64,000 bases of DNA from Roseobacter sp. MH60115 (lineage in GTDB: Bacteria > Pseudomonadota > Alphaproteobacteria > Rhodobacterales > Rhodobacteraceae): the NCBI RefSeq assembly GCF_015644665.1, contig NZ_JADOBQ010000005.1:310001-374000 (forward strand), read 5' to 3'. The position numbers were made by a program, and so were the translations under genes. This document shows positions 55,600-63,923 of the stretch, one piece after another (within the stretch, counting starts at the first letter, position 1; every line of letters begins with the position of its first letter). The notes beneath the pieces are model-generated. The model saw nothing but the letters and a program-made list of their open reading frames with translations. It was not told the origin of the DNA and did no database searches.

Positions 55600-56397
55600 T
55601 TACTGCTGTATCTGCAGCGACACAATCATCGATTCATTGGCGGCCCCCAAACGCAGGCCTGAAATCGGGGCGGCGTGGCTATAATCCAACCCCGTGGCCA
55701 GCCGGACATACCGCGCATCCGGGCTGATCCCGTTGGAGATGTCAAAACCGACCCAGCCCAGCTCGTCCACATGCGCCTCCGCCCAGGCGTGGCTGGCGTC
55801 CTGATCCACCCGGTCGTCCATCATCAGATAACCCGAAACATAGCGCGCGGGCACCCCGGCGGCGCGCGCGGCGGCAACGAAAATCTGGGCATGGTCCTGG
55901 CACACACCGCTGCCCCCCATCACGGCTTCTTCGGCAGAAGTGGCCGCGTAGGTCTCGCCAATCCGGTAAGGTACAGCCATCAGGATTGATGAAGAGAGAG
56001 CATGCAGAGCCGAAAGCGGGTCAGGCGCTGCTGCCAGCTGTCCCGCCAGGGCCTTGATGCCGGGGCCAGCCTCGGTCAGCGGCGTGAACTGCTTGAAATA
56101 CCACAGGGGCGCAGGCCCATAGACCTTGCCCAAGACGCCCGCGGTGTCCGTGGTTTCCACCTCACCCGCGGCCGTGATCGCCACCTCTTGCGCGTCTTGG
56201 TCGACACTGACCAAATGCACCTGCGCGCCATTGTGATCCCGATATTCCGTCTCGATCTTGCCGCCCGCGACGTTTAGATCCCAGGTGTGCACCTCCTGTT
56301 GAGCCGTGCGCGGCGGTGTCAACCGTACCTGCTGCAGCGCATAATCCACCGGACTGTCATAGCTGTAGCGCGTCGTGTGGTTGATTTTCAGTCGCAC
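55600..56397 (-). CDS. Transglutaminase-like protein of the Anbu cluster
   Basis: 265 residues starting at GTG. The N-terminal beta part (MRLKINHTTRYSYDSPVDYA) is typical. The papain-like core has the Cys in GGSGVCQDHAQIFVAAARAA, His in QDASHAWAEAHVDELGWVGF and Asp in GFDISNGISPDARYV. This fits a peptidase or amidase acting on isopeptide or gamma-glutamyl bonds. It may cleave or recycle what the ATP-grasp protein makes. It starts 12 bases after the alpha-E gene. Confidence 0.9.
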   Translation of the reverse strand: MRLKINHTTRYSYDSPVDYALQQVRLTPPRTAQQEVHTWDLNVAGGKIETEYRDHNGAQVHLVSVDQDAQEVAITAAGEVETTDTAGVLGKVYGPAPLWYFKQFTPLTEAGPGIKALAGQLAAAPDPLSALHALSSSILMAVPYRIGETYAATSAEEAVMGGSGVCQDHAQIFVAAARAAGVPARYVSGYLMMDDRVDQDASHAWAEAHVDELGWVGFDISNGISPDARYVRLATGLDYSHAAPISGLRLGAANESMIVSLQIQQ

Positions 56398-56409
56398 CTG
56401 ATGCCTGTC

Positions 56410-57351
56410 CTATCCAATGAAGCGGAAGTCTTTTTCAATCTGTGCCCCCAGCGCGTTGTTGTCGCGGATGAACTCCGTGATCATCTCATGCAGCCCGTGG
56501 TCAAAGACCGTATTGATATCCAGCGTCTTCAACTGTCGCCCCAGTTTGTCCGCCAGATCGTGGCAGGGATGGCGTGTCTCATATTCCTGCTCCAGATAGC
56601 GCAGGTTTTCCGTTGTCTGTTTCACGCAGAAGGCCAGCGAGCGGGGCAGGCGTTTGTCGAAAATCAGGAAGTCCGCGATGGCCGTTGCCGTCATGTCCTG
56701 CTCGTCCAGCCAGCGAAAACAGCGATGTGCCGAGACCGACCGCAGGATCATTTCCCACTGCACATTATCCAGCGACGACCCGACAGCCGAGGCCGAGGGC
56801 AGCAGCGTATAATATTTGACATCAATGATCCGCGCCGTGTTGTCCGCCCGTTCCACGAAGGTGCCGATGCGCGCAAAGTCGTAGATGTCATTGCGCAGCA
56901 TCGTGCCGTGAAGGGCCCCGCGCACCAATGCGCTCTGCTTACGGATCAGCGCGAGTGCCGCGGGCAGATCGACTGTTGTCACCGGTTTGGCCAGCAGATC
57001 GCGCAGGGTCATCCAGTTATCGTTCACCGCCTCCCACACTTCGGTCGTCAGTGCGGTGCGCACCAGTCGTGCGTTGTCGCGCGCGGATTTGGTGCCGGCA
57101 ATCACGCTGGAGGGGTTGTCGGTGTCCCGCAGCAGCCAGTCCATGACCAGCGTGTCACTGTAACTGTCGTATTTTTTCTCATACCCAAGACCGGTGCCGG
57201 AGGTGATAACCACGGATTTCCACTCCGACTCAGCATCAGACGACCGGGTGAGCGCCATGCGGAAACCGGCTTCGAGGAGACGGGCGGTATTTTCACTCCG
57301 CTCCAGGAACCGGAACATCCAATAGAGGCCGCCTGCTGTTTTCCCAAGCAT
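56410..57351 (-). CDS. Alpha-E domain protein
   Basis: 313 residues of alpha-helix. MLGKTAGGLYWMFRFLERSE at the start and ALHGTMLRNDIYDFARIGTF in the middle are signatures of the alpha-E family found with circularly permuted ATP-grasp proteins. The ATG at 57351 lies one base after the ATP-grasp stop and follows AGGA. It may be an adaptor or scaffold for amide-bond formation; this is predicted rather than shown. Confidence 0.9.
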   Translation of the reverse strand: MLGKTAGGLYWMFRFLERSENTARLLEAGFRMALTRSSDAESEWKSVVITSGTGLGYEKKYDSYSDTLVMDWLLRDTDNPSSVIAGTKSARDNARLVRTALTTEVWEAVNDNWMTLRDLLAKPVTTVDLPAALALIRKQSALVRGALHGTMLRNDIYDFARIGTFVERADNTARIIDVKYYTLLPSASAVGSSLDNVQWEMILRSVSAHRCFRWLDEQDMTATAIADFLIFDKRLPRSLAFCVKQTTENLRYLEQEYETRHPCHDLADKLGRQLKTLDINTVFDHGLHEMITEFIRDNNALGAQIEKDFRFIG

Positions 57352-57352
57352 A

Positions 57353-58780
57353 TCAGTCCTCCAGCACCCAGGTGTCTTTTGTGCCGCCACCCTGGCTGGA
57401 GTTCACGACCAGCGACCCTTCGGTCAGCGCCACCCGGGTCAGCCCGCCTGGCGTGATATTGACGCCCTGAGGGGAGACGAGCACGAAAGGGCGCAAATCC
57501 ACATGGCGTGGGGCAAGCCCCTGATCGACAAATATGGGAACAGTTGAGAGCGACAAGGTCGGCTGTGCAATGTAGTTGCCCGGTCTCGCCTCGAGCTTTT
57601 TGCGGAAGTCGGCAATTTCCTTTTTACTCGCCGCGGGGCCCACCAGCATCCCATAGCCGCCAGAGCCATGTACCTCCTTGACCACCAGCTCGGCGAGGTT
57701 GTCCAGCACATATTGCAACGCTTCGGGCTCCGCGCAGCGATGCGTTTCCACGTTCTTCAGGATTGCCTTTTCCCCGGTGTAGAACTCGACAATCTCCGGC
57801 ATATACGAATAAATGGCCTTGTCATCCGCGATCCCGGCACCCGGTGCATTGGCAATCGTGATGCCGCCCGCGCGGTAGACATCCATGATGCCAGGAACGC
57901 CAAGCATGCTGTCGGGATTGAAACTCAGCGGGTCCAGAAAATCGTCGTCGATGCGCCGGTAAAGCACATCAATCACGCGGTAGCCTTTGGTGGTGCGCAT
58001 GGCGATCCGCCCGTCGACCACCCGCAGATCATGCCCTTCGACCAGTTCTGCCCCCATCTGATCGGCCAGAAAGGAATGCTCGAAATAGGCGGAGTTGTGG
58101 ATGCCCGGGGTCAGAACCGCCACCGTCGGTTTGCCGGAACAAGCCTGCGGCGCGCATGCCGACAGGGACCGGCGCAGGTTCTTGGGATAATCGCTCACCG
58201 GCTGGACGCGGATTTGCGAAAAAAGCTCCGGGAACATCTGCAGCATCGTTTCCCGGTTCTCCAGCATGTAGGAGACGCCGGAAGGTGTGCGGGCATTGTC
58301 CTCCAACACGAAGAAATCGCCTTCGCCGGTGCGCACGATATCGGTGCCGACGATATGGGTGTAGACTTTACCGGGCGGGGTAAAGCCCATCATCTGCGGC
58401 ACGAAAGCTTCATTGTGCGCGATGAGCTCCTTTGGTACGCGCCCGGCCCGCAGGATTTCCTGCCGGTTATAGATGTCCCAGATGAAAGCGTTGATCGCGC
58501 GCACCCGCTGATCAATACCTTTCGACAGTTTTGCCCACTCCCGATGTGACAAGATGCGCGGCACCAGATCAAAGGGGATCAGACGTTCCTGGGCTTCTGA
58601 TTGTCCATAGACGTTGAAAGTGATCCCGGTCCTGCGAAAGAAGGCTTCGGCTTCTTCCGCTTTGGATTCGAGCCGTGCCGGATCCTGGCATTTGAACCAG
58701 GCGTCGTAGGCCGCGTAGGGAGGGGTTACAGATCCGTCGGGGCGGATCATCTCGTCGAAGCTCTTTGCATTCGTTGTCAT
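57353..58780 (-). CDS. Circularly permuted ATP-grasp type 2 protein
   Basis: 475 residues. YGQSEAQERLIPFDLVPRIL, FFVLEDNARTPSGVSYMLEN, VHGSGGYGMLVGPAASKKEI and RPFVLVSPQGVNITPGGLTR are family markers. ATP-grasp enzymes join a carboxylate to an amine, and this branch is predicted to make peptides. The start at 58780 follows GGCGGG; the open frame to 59056 is upstream DNA. It is the first gene of the Anbu cluster. Confidence 0.93.
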   Translation of the reverse strand: MTTNAKSFDEMIRPDGSVTPPYAAYDAWFKCQDPARLESKAEEAEAFFRRTGITFNVYGQSEAQERLIPFDLVPRILSHREWAKLSKGIDQRVRAINAFIWDIYNRQEILRAGRVPKELIAHNEAFVPQMMGFTPPGKVYTHIVGTDIVRTGEGDFFVLEDNARTPSGVSYMLENRETMLQMFPELFSQIRVQPVSDYPKNLRRSLSACAPQACSGKPTVAVLTPGIHNSAYFEHSFLADQMGAELVEGHDLRVVDGRIAMRTTKGYRVIDVLYRRIDDDFLDPLSFNPDSMLGVPGIMDVYRAGGITIANAPGAGIADDKAIYSYMPEIVEFYTGEKAILKNVETHRCAEPEALQYVLDNLAELVVKEVHGSGGYGMLVGPAASKKEIADFRKKLEARPGNYIAQPTLSLSTVPIFVDQGLAPRHVDLRPFVLVSPQGVNITPGGLTRVALTEGSLVVNSSQGGGTKDTWVLED

Positions 58781-59098
58781 CCCGCCATGATACCGGTCTA
58801 ACGCAGAGGCACAACCAATTCGCGGCAAGAGCTTAATAACCTTGGAGAAATGCAGAGGTACGCCTGTTTTTTGAGCGATTTCCCTCTGCGAGTGAACCGC
58901 CGTCCATCTGCTTGCCTGAATGTGATAGCGGGTCTTTCTGGTGAGCGTCGCTGGCAAATGTAACCTCCGGATAGCTCCACAGACAGAAGCCGCTTGCACT
59001 GGCGATGCCATTGAGCAGAGCATTTGGCAAAAAGGCACTGGACACCCTTGAAGCAAACTCCTAGAACCCGCTCACCCAGCCAAGCTTTGGCAGCCCGT
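58781..59098. other. Intergenic region between the Anbu cluster and tRNA-Phe
   Basis: About 320 bases with no supported gene. It must hold the promoter of the Anbu operon (minus) and of the tRNA (plus). It is somewhat AT-rich. No repeat or regulator site was recognised. Confidence 0.4.
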
Positions 59099-59173
59099 GC
59101 CCGGGTAGCTCAGGGGTAGAGCAGTGGATTGAAAATCCTCGTGTCGGTGGTTCGATTCCGCCCCCGGGCACCA
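59099..59173 (+). tRNA. tRNA-Phe (GAA)
   Basis: 75 bases including an encoded CCA. The acceptor stem GCCCGGG/CCCGGGC is perfect. The loop TTGAAAA carries anticodon GAA, and the T arm has TTCGATT. The anticodon stem has a U-U mismatch at pair 28-42 (GTGGA/TCCTC). Its 3' end borders the accessory region, a common integration point for mobile elements. Confidence 0.97.
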
Positions 59174-59219
59174 CTATCGAAAAATTATCAAATAAGATCA
59201 GACGCTTAGGCGGAAAAAT

Positions 59220-59256
59220 TGTCCCGCTTTTGGGCTAAACTTTTGAAAGTGGGACA
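59220..59256. repeat. Inverted repeat 47 bases after tRNA-Phe
   Basis: TGTCCCGCTTT at 59220-59230 pairs with AAAGTGGGACA at 59246-59256 (one G-U pair). It may be the tRNA transcript terminator region, although no T-tail follows, or an element-end structure. Confidence 0.55.
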
Positions 59257-59361
59257 CAAGAAGGGTTTCGGCTTGGCATCGGCAAACGCACGAAGTTTTT
59301 CATTTGATAGCGTATTTGGTCTTTGGATTTGATTTATTGATTAGTTTAGGAAGGCATTGAG

Positions 59362-59991
59362 TTGTCAGAAGCGCGAGAAGCATTCATCAATCAGCAAGGC
59401 TTGGTGGAACAACTTGTTGATATCCATGAAAGCCTGCAAACTGGACGCGGAAGACGACACAGGCAGGACGCCTTACATCGTTCAGGGGTCGTTTTGACCG
59501 TCGCTGCGTGGCAGTCATACGTCGAAAAGGTGATCGCAGAAGCTTTTCACTTGGTTTCGGATCATATGACCGATCCGGCTAGTGCCACCCCAACTTGGGC
59601 AATTCAGAGCTTCAACTTGCGTAAGGCGCAGGCAAAGACATTGATCAAGAGATTCAACACCCCAGACGATGTTCGAGTTCGGGATGTTTTTCAGGACACC
59701 ATGGGGTTCAATCCCTGGGGGTCTTGGGAATGGCGTCAAGGACCAAGACAGTGGGATGCGCCTGAGATTAGACGAAGGACCAATGGCTGGGTGCGAGTGC
59801 GCCACTCAGTAGCCCATGGTTTTGATCTTCCCGACGACTTGGATTGGCTAAAGGGTGAGAATGGTGAAGCTCGGTTGACCCTCGGCCTGCTAAATGAGTG
59901 TAGGAAGCACTTCGCGCATTTGGTCGGGATAACAGACGATAGCTTTGGCGCTTTCCTCAGTAACTCGTTCGGCATCCAAGATTTTGCCTAA
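59362..59991 (+). CDS. HEPN-domain protein (RiboL-PSP-HEPN-like)
   Basis: 209 residues from a TTG at 59362, with AGGAAGG 7 bases upstream. The body is helical (LVEQLVDIHESLQTGRGRRH, VVLTVAAWQSYVEKVIAEAF). The ribonuclease-type R-x4-H motif is at R147-H152 (RHSVAH). HEPN proteins often cut RNA in defence or toxin-antitoxin systems. It lies just downstream of tRNA-Phe and is followed after 22 bases by a ribbon-helix-helix protein. The family name is a reading of the pattern, not a search result. Confidence 0.7.
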   Translation: MSEAREAFINQQGLVEQLVDIHESLQTGRGRRHRQDALHRSGVVLTVAAWQSYVEKVIAEAFHLVSDHMTDPASATPTWAIQSFNLRKAQAKTLIKRFNTPDDVRVRDVFQDTMGFNPWGSWEWRQGPRQWDAPEIRRRTNGWVRVRHSVAHGFDLPDDLDWLKGENGEARLTLGLLNECRKHFAHLVGITDDSFGAFLSNSFGIQDFA

Positions 59992-60013
59992 ATACGGGTA
60001 GGGAGGATCAGCC

Positions 60014-60199
60014 ATGTCTGACACACGCACAACCATTCGCAACATCGACCAAACGCTCTACCGCCGTGCACGAGTCCTGGCGGTGGAGAATGACATTCCC
60101 GTGGGCGAACTCATCAACCACAGTCTGGAACTCTTCATGAATGAGGCTGAATTTGTGGATGTGGAAACTAAGGAAGCCACAAACCTAGCTGTGGCATAG
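60014..60199 (+). CDS. Small ribbon-helix-helix protein, possible antitoxin
   Basis: 61 residues. TTIRNIDQTLYRRARVLAVE then DIPVGELINHSLELFM form the Arc/MetJ ribbon-helix-helix pattern. Small proteins of this kind act as antitoxins or DNA-binding regulators. It follows the HEPN gene by 22 bases with a strong AGGGAGGA ribosome site, so the two are probably co-transcribed. Confidence 0.75.
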   Translation: MSDTRTTIRNIDQTLYRRARVLAVENDIPVGELINHSLELFMNEAEFVDVETKEATNLAVA

Positions 60200-60226
60200 T
60201 CACACGCAATCGGAGGGATTTCCTAT

Positions 60227-60304
60227 TTGTCTTGGCCGAGAGAGCTAGACCATCGGTTAGGCCGACCAACGGGTCTTTCTCCGATAGAGGTTTGGGATAT
60301 CTAA
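60227..60304 (+). CDS. Possible 25-residue protein or gene fragment
   Basis: TTG at 60227 with GGAGGG 8 bases before it encodes 25 residues (SWPRELDHRLGRPTGLSPIE...) ending at TAA 60302. The residue pattern looks protein-like. A further AAGGGAGG after the stop has no start codon. It may be a remnant of a third gene of the HEPN operon. Confidence 0.3.
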   Translation: MSWPRELDHRLGRPTGLSPIEVWDI

Positions 60305-60528
60305 GGGAGGTAGCCCAAGCTCTCGCCGGATCGCGTTTCGCTTCCATAGGCGTTCGAGAATGGCCTGCTTGGTTTGTCCCTGGCCATTGGTCATGCGCCT
60401 ATCTTCACTGCGCCTTATTGGTCAGCAGAGCCTGTCCGTGTGATCGACAGGTTGCGGAAATCCACCACCGAAGTCCTGTTCCCTACCGTGCTGCCGGAGC
60501 GATAAACGCCGAACCGCAGGTAAAGGCG

Positions 60529-60721
60529 GTGTTGCGCGGGGACCCGCAATGAGGCAGCCCACTACATCGGTGTCAGTCCGACTACCTTCGACCGTCTTGT
60601 CCAGCAAAAGGTTATGCCCCAGCCGATCAAGGCGTTCTCCCGCGCGATCTGGGACCTCAAAGCACTTGATGACGCTTTCGAGGTCTATGCCCTCTCAGAT
60701 GAAGAAAACCCCTGGAACTGA
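60529..60721 (+). pseudogene. Frameshifted excisionase-like helix-turn-helix gene
   Basis: The frame ending at TGA 60719 encodes RNEAAHYIGVSPTTFDRLVQ, then MPQPIKAFSRAIWDLKALDD and ENPWN, the form of AlpA/excisionase proteins that precede integrases in alphaproteobacterial islands. It has no start codon in frame; a TAA lies at 60521. A GTG at 60529 with a ribosome site is in the other frame, and removing one G from the GGGG run at 60538-60541 would join them. A one-base insertion is the simplest reading. Confidence 0.65.
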
Positions 60722-60733
60722 GGGGGGGTATCG

Positions 60734-60899
60734 ATGAGCATTTCACTCCCTTACGGGCCATAGGACTTCCAAAGAGGTCATTCGCTACACACGGGCGGCG
60801 AAGCAAAAAACCCGCGCGGTAAACGCGGCGGGCAAAATCAGCCCGACCTCCCCGCGAACTTCTGAGAGCAACTATGATGGAAAGGACCAATCAAAATGA
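60734..60899 (+). pseudogene. Tyrosine integrase remnant with only the two ends left
   Basis: An ATG at 60734 begins MSISLPYGP and stops at once (TAG 60761). In another frame from 60768 the sequence KEVIRYTRAAKQKTRAVNAA runs to TGA 60897 and resembles the C-terminal end of a tyrosine recombinase (LKEVERYTKAA...). An intact gene would need several hundred more codons, so the middle seems deleted. Position after the excisionase fits. Confidence 0.55.
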
Positions 60900-60937
60900 A
60901 TTTCTACCACTTCACCAACATCACGAACCTTCCGGCG

Positions 60938-61183
60938 CTCATTGTATCCGTTTTCCCAGGGTGATCCTGGGTAGATCTGCATCGGTTGGATGCCGACGCG
61001 TCTGAGCCAGTCCTGAAGCGGTGCAGCGATGAACTCTGGGCCATTGTCTGAACGAATATACTCGGGCTTGCCGTGCTTCATCAGCAGTCGGTGCAGAACG
61101 TCCAGAACATCACCTGCATTCATCTTGGGGCGCACCGCCACGCAGAGCGCCTCACGGGTATATTCATCGAGCACCGTGAGCAT
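60938..61183 (-). pseudogene. IS3-family transposase OrfB fragment
   Basis: LTVLDEYTREALCVAVRPKM, then YIRSDNGPEFIAAPLQDWLR and GSPWENGYNE are the D, D and E catalytic stretches of the rve integrase core of IS3-type elements. Family similarity stops right after NGYNE at about 60938, where the sequence changes to the integrase remnant. The upstream half of the protein and both IS ends are missing. Confidence 0.8.
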
Positions 61184-61463
61184 CAGGGCCACTTCATGCG
61201 GAATCGAGCCGGAGGCATAAGCTGGAGGAACCCCCACGTGCGGGGCGCTGGCCCACTCGTTGAGCAAGAGAGACATGTCTCCTTCGAAGATGACTGATGG
61301 TACCAATGAGAATTTGCGAGCGGCACCCATTGACAGCTAGCTTCGCCCGCACCAGCGATCTCCGGCGGTCCACGGTTTTGGTATTCGCAGCGAATAGCAG
61401 CTTTGGTTGGCCGCGCTGCGGCAGCGCCAGTCGCGGTCGAACGGCGGCAATGGGCCATTGCTT

Positions 61464-62303
61464 TCAGTTTGCGTTCAGCCCATGTGCTCTTGCGCCGAGC
61501 TTTTGTTTCCAGAAGGTTTCACGGGCGATGATGTCCGCTGTCGCCATGTCGGGCGAGGCGATCTCAAGAACGGAAACCGTGTAGTCCCGGTGCCTGCCTT
61601 CGCGCAGCAGGACGTTGCCGCCATGGCCGTTGGCAAGATAGCTGCGCCAGCGCCCCATGAACCCATCAGCGCCCGATGCTGATCCGACATACTGCTCGCC
61701 CTGATCGGTCACCAGAAGATAGATGCCCCTGACACTTTCCAGCGCACCTATCCACGATTGGGGAAAGGTCGGAATGTCGCTGATCCGCGCCCGAATTTCG
61801 GAAAACCCGGGAAACGCCGGTTCCTTGGCGTGCAGGCGGAGTTCAAGGATTTCCTTTGGCTGCTTGTTCGCCCACTGCGACCATGCCCGGGTGCCTGTCC
61901 CCCATCGGATCAGGATGCGTTCAGCGTATTCCTGTCCGGCTTCCAGCCACTCAAGATCGAAGGCTTCAAGATTCTGACGCCCGAATTCAGTTTGGATGAC
62001 GTCCGGGTCCAGAAGGGCGGGCATGCGCACCTCATCCCAATCCCATCGGTCGGTGATGCGGGTGGTGCCGAGGAACAGGGCCGTGGCGTCGCCGTCTGGC
62101 AGGCTGGGCGCGGGGAGGAAGTGGCAGACGACATCAGTACCGCGATATGGAGAGTTTTCGCGGGTTTGAAAGCTGGCGAAGCATCCAAATGCCAACGCAC
62201 CGCCGCGACGCCAAGCGGCGGCACCGCGCTGGTCATGCCGCAGCAGGCGTATCTGGGCCGGGTTCATATCAAGTTTGCGCAGAAAGTCATTGAAATCGAA
62301 CAT
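61464..62303 (-). CDS. GIY-YIG nuclease family protein
   Basis: 279 residues. The N-terminal 190 residues carry a mixed domain with RGGALAFGCFASFQTRENSP and WDWDEVRMPALLDPDVIQTE. The C-terminal GIY-YIG domain has RGIYLLVTDQGEQYVGSASG, a conserved Arg in FMGRWRSYLANGH, and the metal-binding Glu in IIARETFWKQKLG. Such nucleases occur in mobile elements and in defence. The start at 62303 gives MFDFNDFLRKLDM; no strong ribosome site is seen. Confidence 0.82.
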   Translation of the reverse strand: MFDFNDFLRKLDMNPAQIRLLRHDQRGAAAWRRGGALAFGCFASFQTRENSPYRGTDVVCHFLPAPSLPDGDATALFLGTTRITDRWDWDEVRMPALLDPDVIQTEFGRQNLEAFDLEWLEAGQEYAERILIRWGTGTRAWSQWANKQPKEILELRLHAKEPAFPGFSEIRARISDIPTFPQSWIGALESVRGIYLLVTDQGEQYVGSASGADGFMGRWRSYLANGHGGNVLLREGRHRDYTVSVLEIASPDMATADIIARETFWKQKLGARAHGLNAN

Positions 62304-62493
62304 GCCGCTATTGTTGCCTGATGCCCGCCCAGTGTGAAAGGTGTTGATTGGCGGAGATTGGTGTTGCGCGGGTCCGGGCCGGAAGAGTTGGTCAACCAAT
62401 TTCTGTGCAATATTTAATTCAGTTCAGGAAAGTGGTCCGCAGTTTGCCCCAATGCGGATGTGGCTTGGTGCCCAGTTTCTATACTTTTCCGTT

Positions 62494-62570
62494 TCGACAT
62501 TTGACTAAACCGGACAAAACGCGGAAATCGCACCCGAAACAGGGTTTTGTATGGTTTTGTCAAATGTCGA
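62494..62570. repeat. Long inverted repeat downstream of the DUF3987 gene
   Basis: Arms of 27 bases at 62494-62520 and 62544-62570 match at 24 of 27 positions, starting with TCGACATTTGAC, across a 23-base loop. It lies 34 bases after the DUF3987 stop on the minus strand. It is much longer than a usual terminator. It could be a replication or recombination site, or a strong transcript end. Confidence 0.85.
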
Positions 62571-62603
62571 AGCGAGCAAAGACCAAGTCCTAGGACCTGC
62601 CCC

Positions 62604-63833
62604 TCATCGCATTTTGTTCACCAGTGGATTGACGGCATAGGCTTTCGACGGCCTGCCCGGGCCAGTGCTTTTGATCGGAGCAATCCAGTCCGCACTGATC
62701 AGAACATCAATCGCCGGATGGATTTCCTTGGCTGATGTGAGCCCGCGCTGTCCCCGTTTTTGGATTTCCCGGGTGGTGATTTTCGTGAGCCCATCGTTCA
62801 GGATCATCTCCGCGATCTTGCGCGCGCCCTTCACTTCTGGCGGCGCACCAGCAGCGCCATACGTGCGATACGCGTGCAGTCGGTAGTGGTCGCCCACCAA
62901 GAGGCAGGCGCAGTCCAGATGGCCGCTGTCGAGGTCGGTGACAGCAGGACACTCCGGGTCCACGGCGTAGTCCAGCAGTGCCAACACACCCGCCATTCTG
63001 ACCGTCAATCCGGGCAACTTGCCGATGTGGCTCTTCAGCTTGCCATCCACCTCCTTTTCCCATGCGCAGCATTGTTCCCGGAAGGCGAACAACCTGTCCT
63101 GTGCTTCTTCATTGAGGTTCAGATACACCGGCGTCAGTATACCGTCTTCTGACGTTGCAAGCTGTAGATCGAACAGTCGTTTGAGTGCTTTCAGAATGAA
63201 GTCCTTGTCGATAGCTTCCGCACGTCTCTTCAACGGGGCCTCCGCTGGATAGACGGTCAGCAAGCGTGCCAGCAACCCATCGTCTTCAGAATGCAGAAGT
63301 GAGCTGTCCAACCTGTCTGGCTGTATGCCGCCTATCACCGAGATGCACAGACGATCAATAATTATCGGATCAGGATTGTTTTTACGATCCACCGAGTAGG
63401 ATCGCCCACCATTGGCTTGAAGCCAAAATGGCCGATCTCCCCCACCGTTGTATCTGCTCATGCTTTGCAGCCATCCGGCCAGTTCATCATCAACGAGCAA
63501 GAGGCCGCGCGGGTTCTGGCTGGATAGCTCAGCCGTCTTTTCAATGGTGACATCGCCAATCCTGATACGCTTGCGATGGGGGAGATCAGGTTTTTCGGCG
63601 CTGGCCGGTTTGTCCGGCGGGTCAGTGTCACGGGCAAAGGCCTTCTTGGCCTTGGCCTCCCATGCGTCATGGCTGAGCTTGGCAAGCTCGCTTTCATGAT
63701 CCCACTTCTTCAGTTCAGCTTTGTACTGGGCGGTCAGGTCTTCTTCGATGTTGGTCAAAGGATGCAGGACAGCTTCCACTGCAGGGCTTTTCCCGGAGCT
63801 GGGGTCGCCAACCAACATCACCCAAAGCGCCAA
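62604..63833 (-). CDS. DUF3987 replication-type ATPase, 5' end uncertain
   Basis: 409 codons from TTG at 63833. Walker A is VMLVGDPSSGKSPAVEAV. A Walker-B-like ENPRGLLLVDDELAGWL region, SVIGGIQPDRLDSSLL and a C-terminal winged-helix-like part are typical of DUF3987 proteins in phage and plasmid replication units. The coding pattern continues upstream (LNARWVRPAPDWSEP) to a TAG at 63912 with no ATG or GTG, so the gene is either 5'-truncated, frameshifted or starts at CTG. Confidence 0.75.
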   Translation of the reverse strand: MALWVMLVGDPSSGKSPAVEAVLHPLTNIEEDLTAQYKAELKKWDHESELAKLSHDAWEAKAKKAFARDTDPPDKPASAEKPDLPHRKRIRIGDVTIEKTAELSSQNPRGLLLVDDELAGWLQSMSRYNGGGDRPFWLQANGGRSYSVDRKNNPDPIIIDRLCISVIGGIQPDRLDSSLLHSEDDGLLARLLTVYPAEAPLKRRAEAIDKDFILKALKRLFDLQLATSEDGILTPVYLNLNEEAQDRLFAFREQCCAWEKEVDGKLKSHIGKLPGLTVRMAGVLALLDYAVDPECPAVTDLDSGHLDCACLLVGDHYRLHAYRTYGAAGAPPEVKGARKIAEMILNDGLTKITTREIQKRGQRGLTSAKEIHPAIDVLISADWIAPIKSTGPGRPSKAYAVNPLVNKMR

Positions 63834-63923
63834 TGGTTCCGACCAATCCGGTGCTGGTCTTACCCACCGGGCATTCAGGCGACACTTTTCTGGATTAGCA
63901 GGACAGGACTTCTATCAAGCGGC

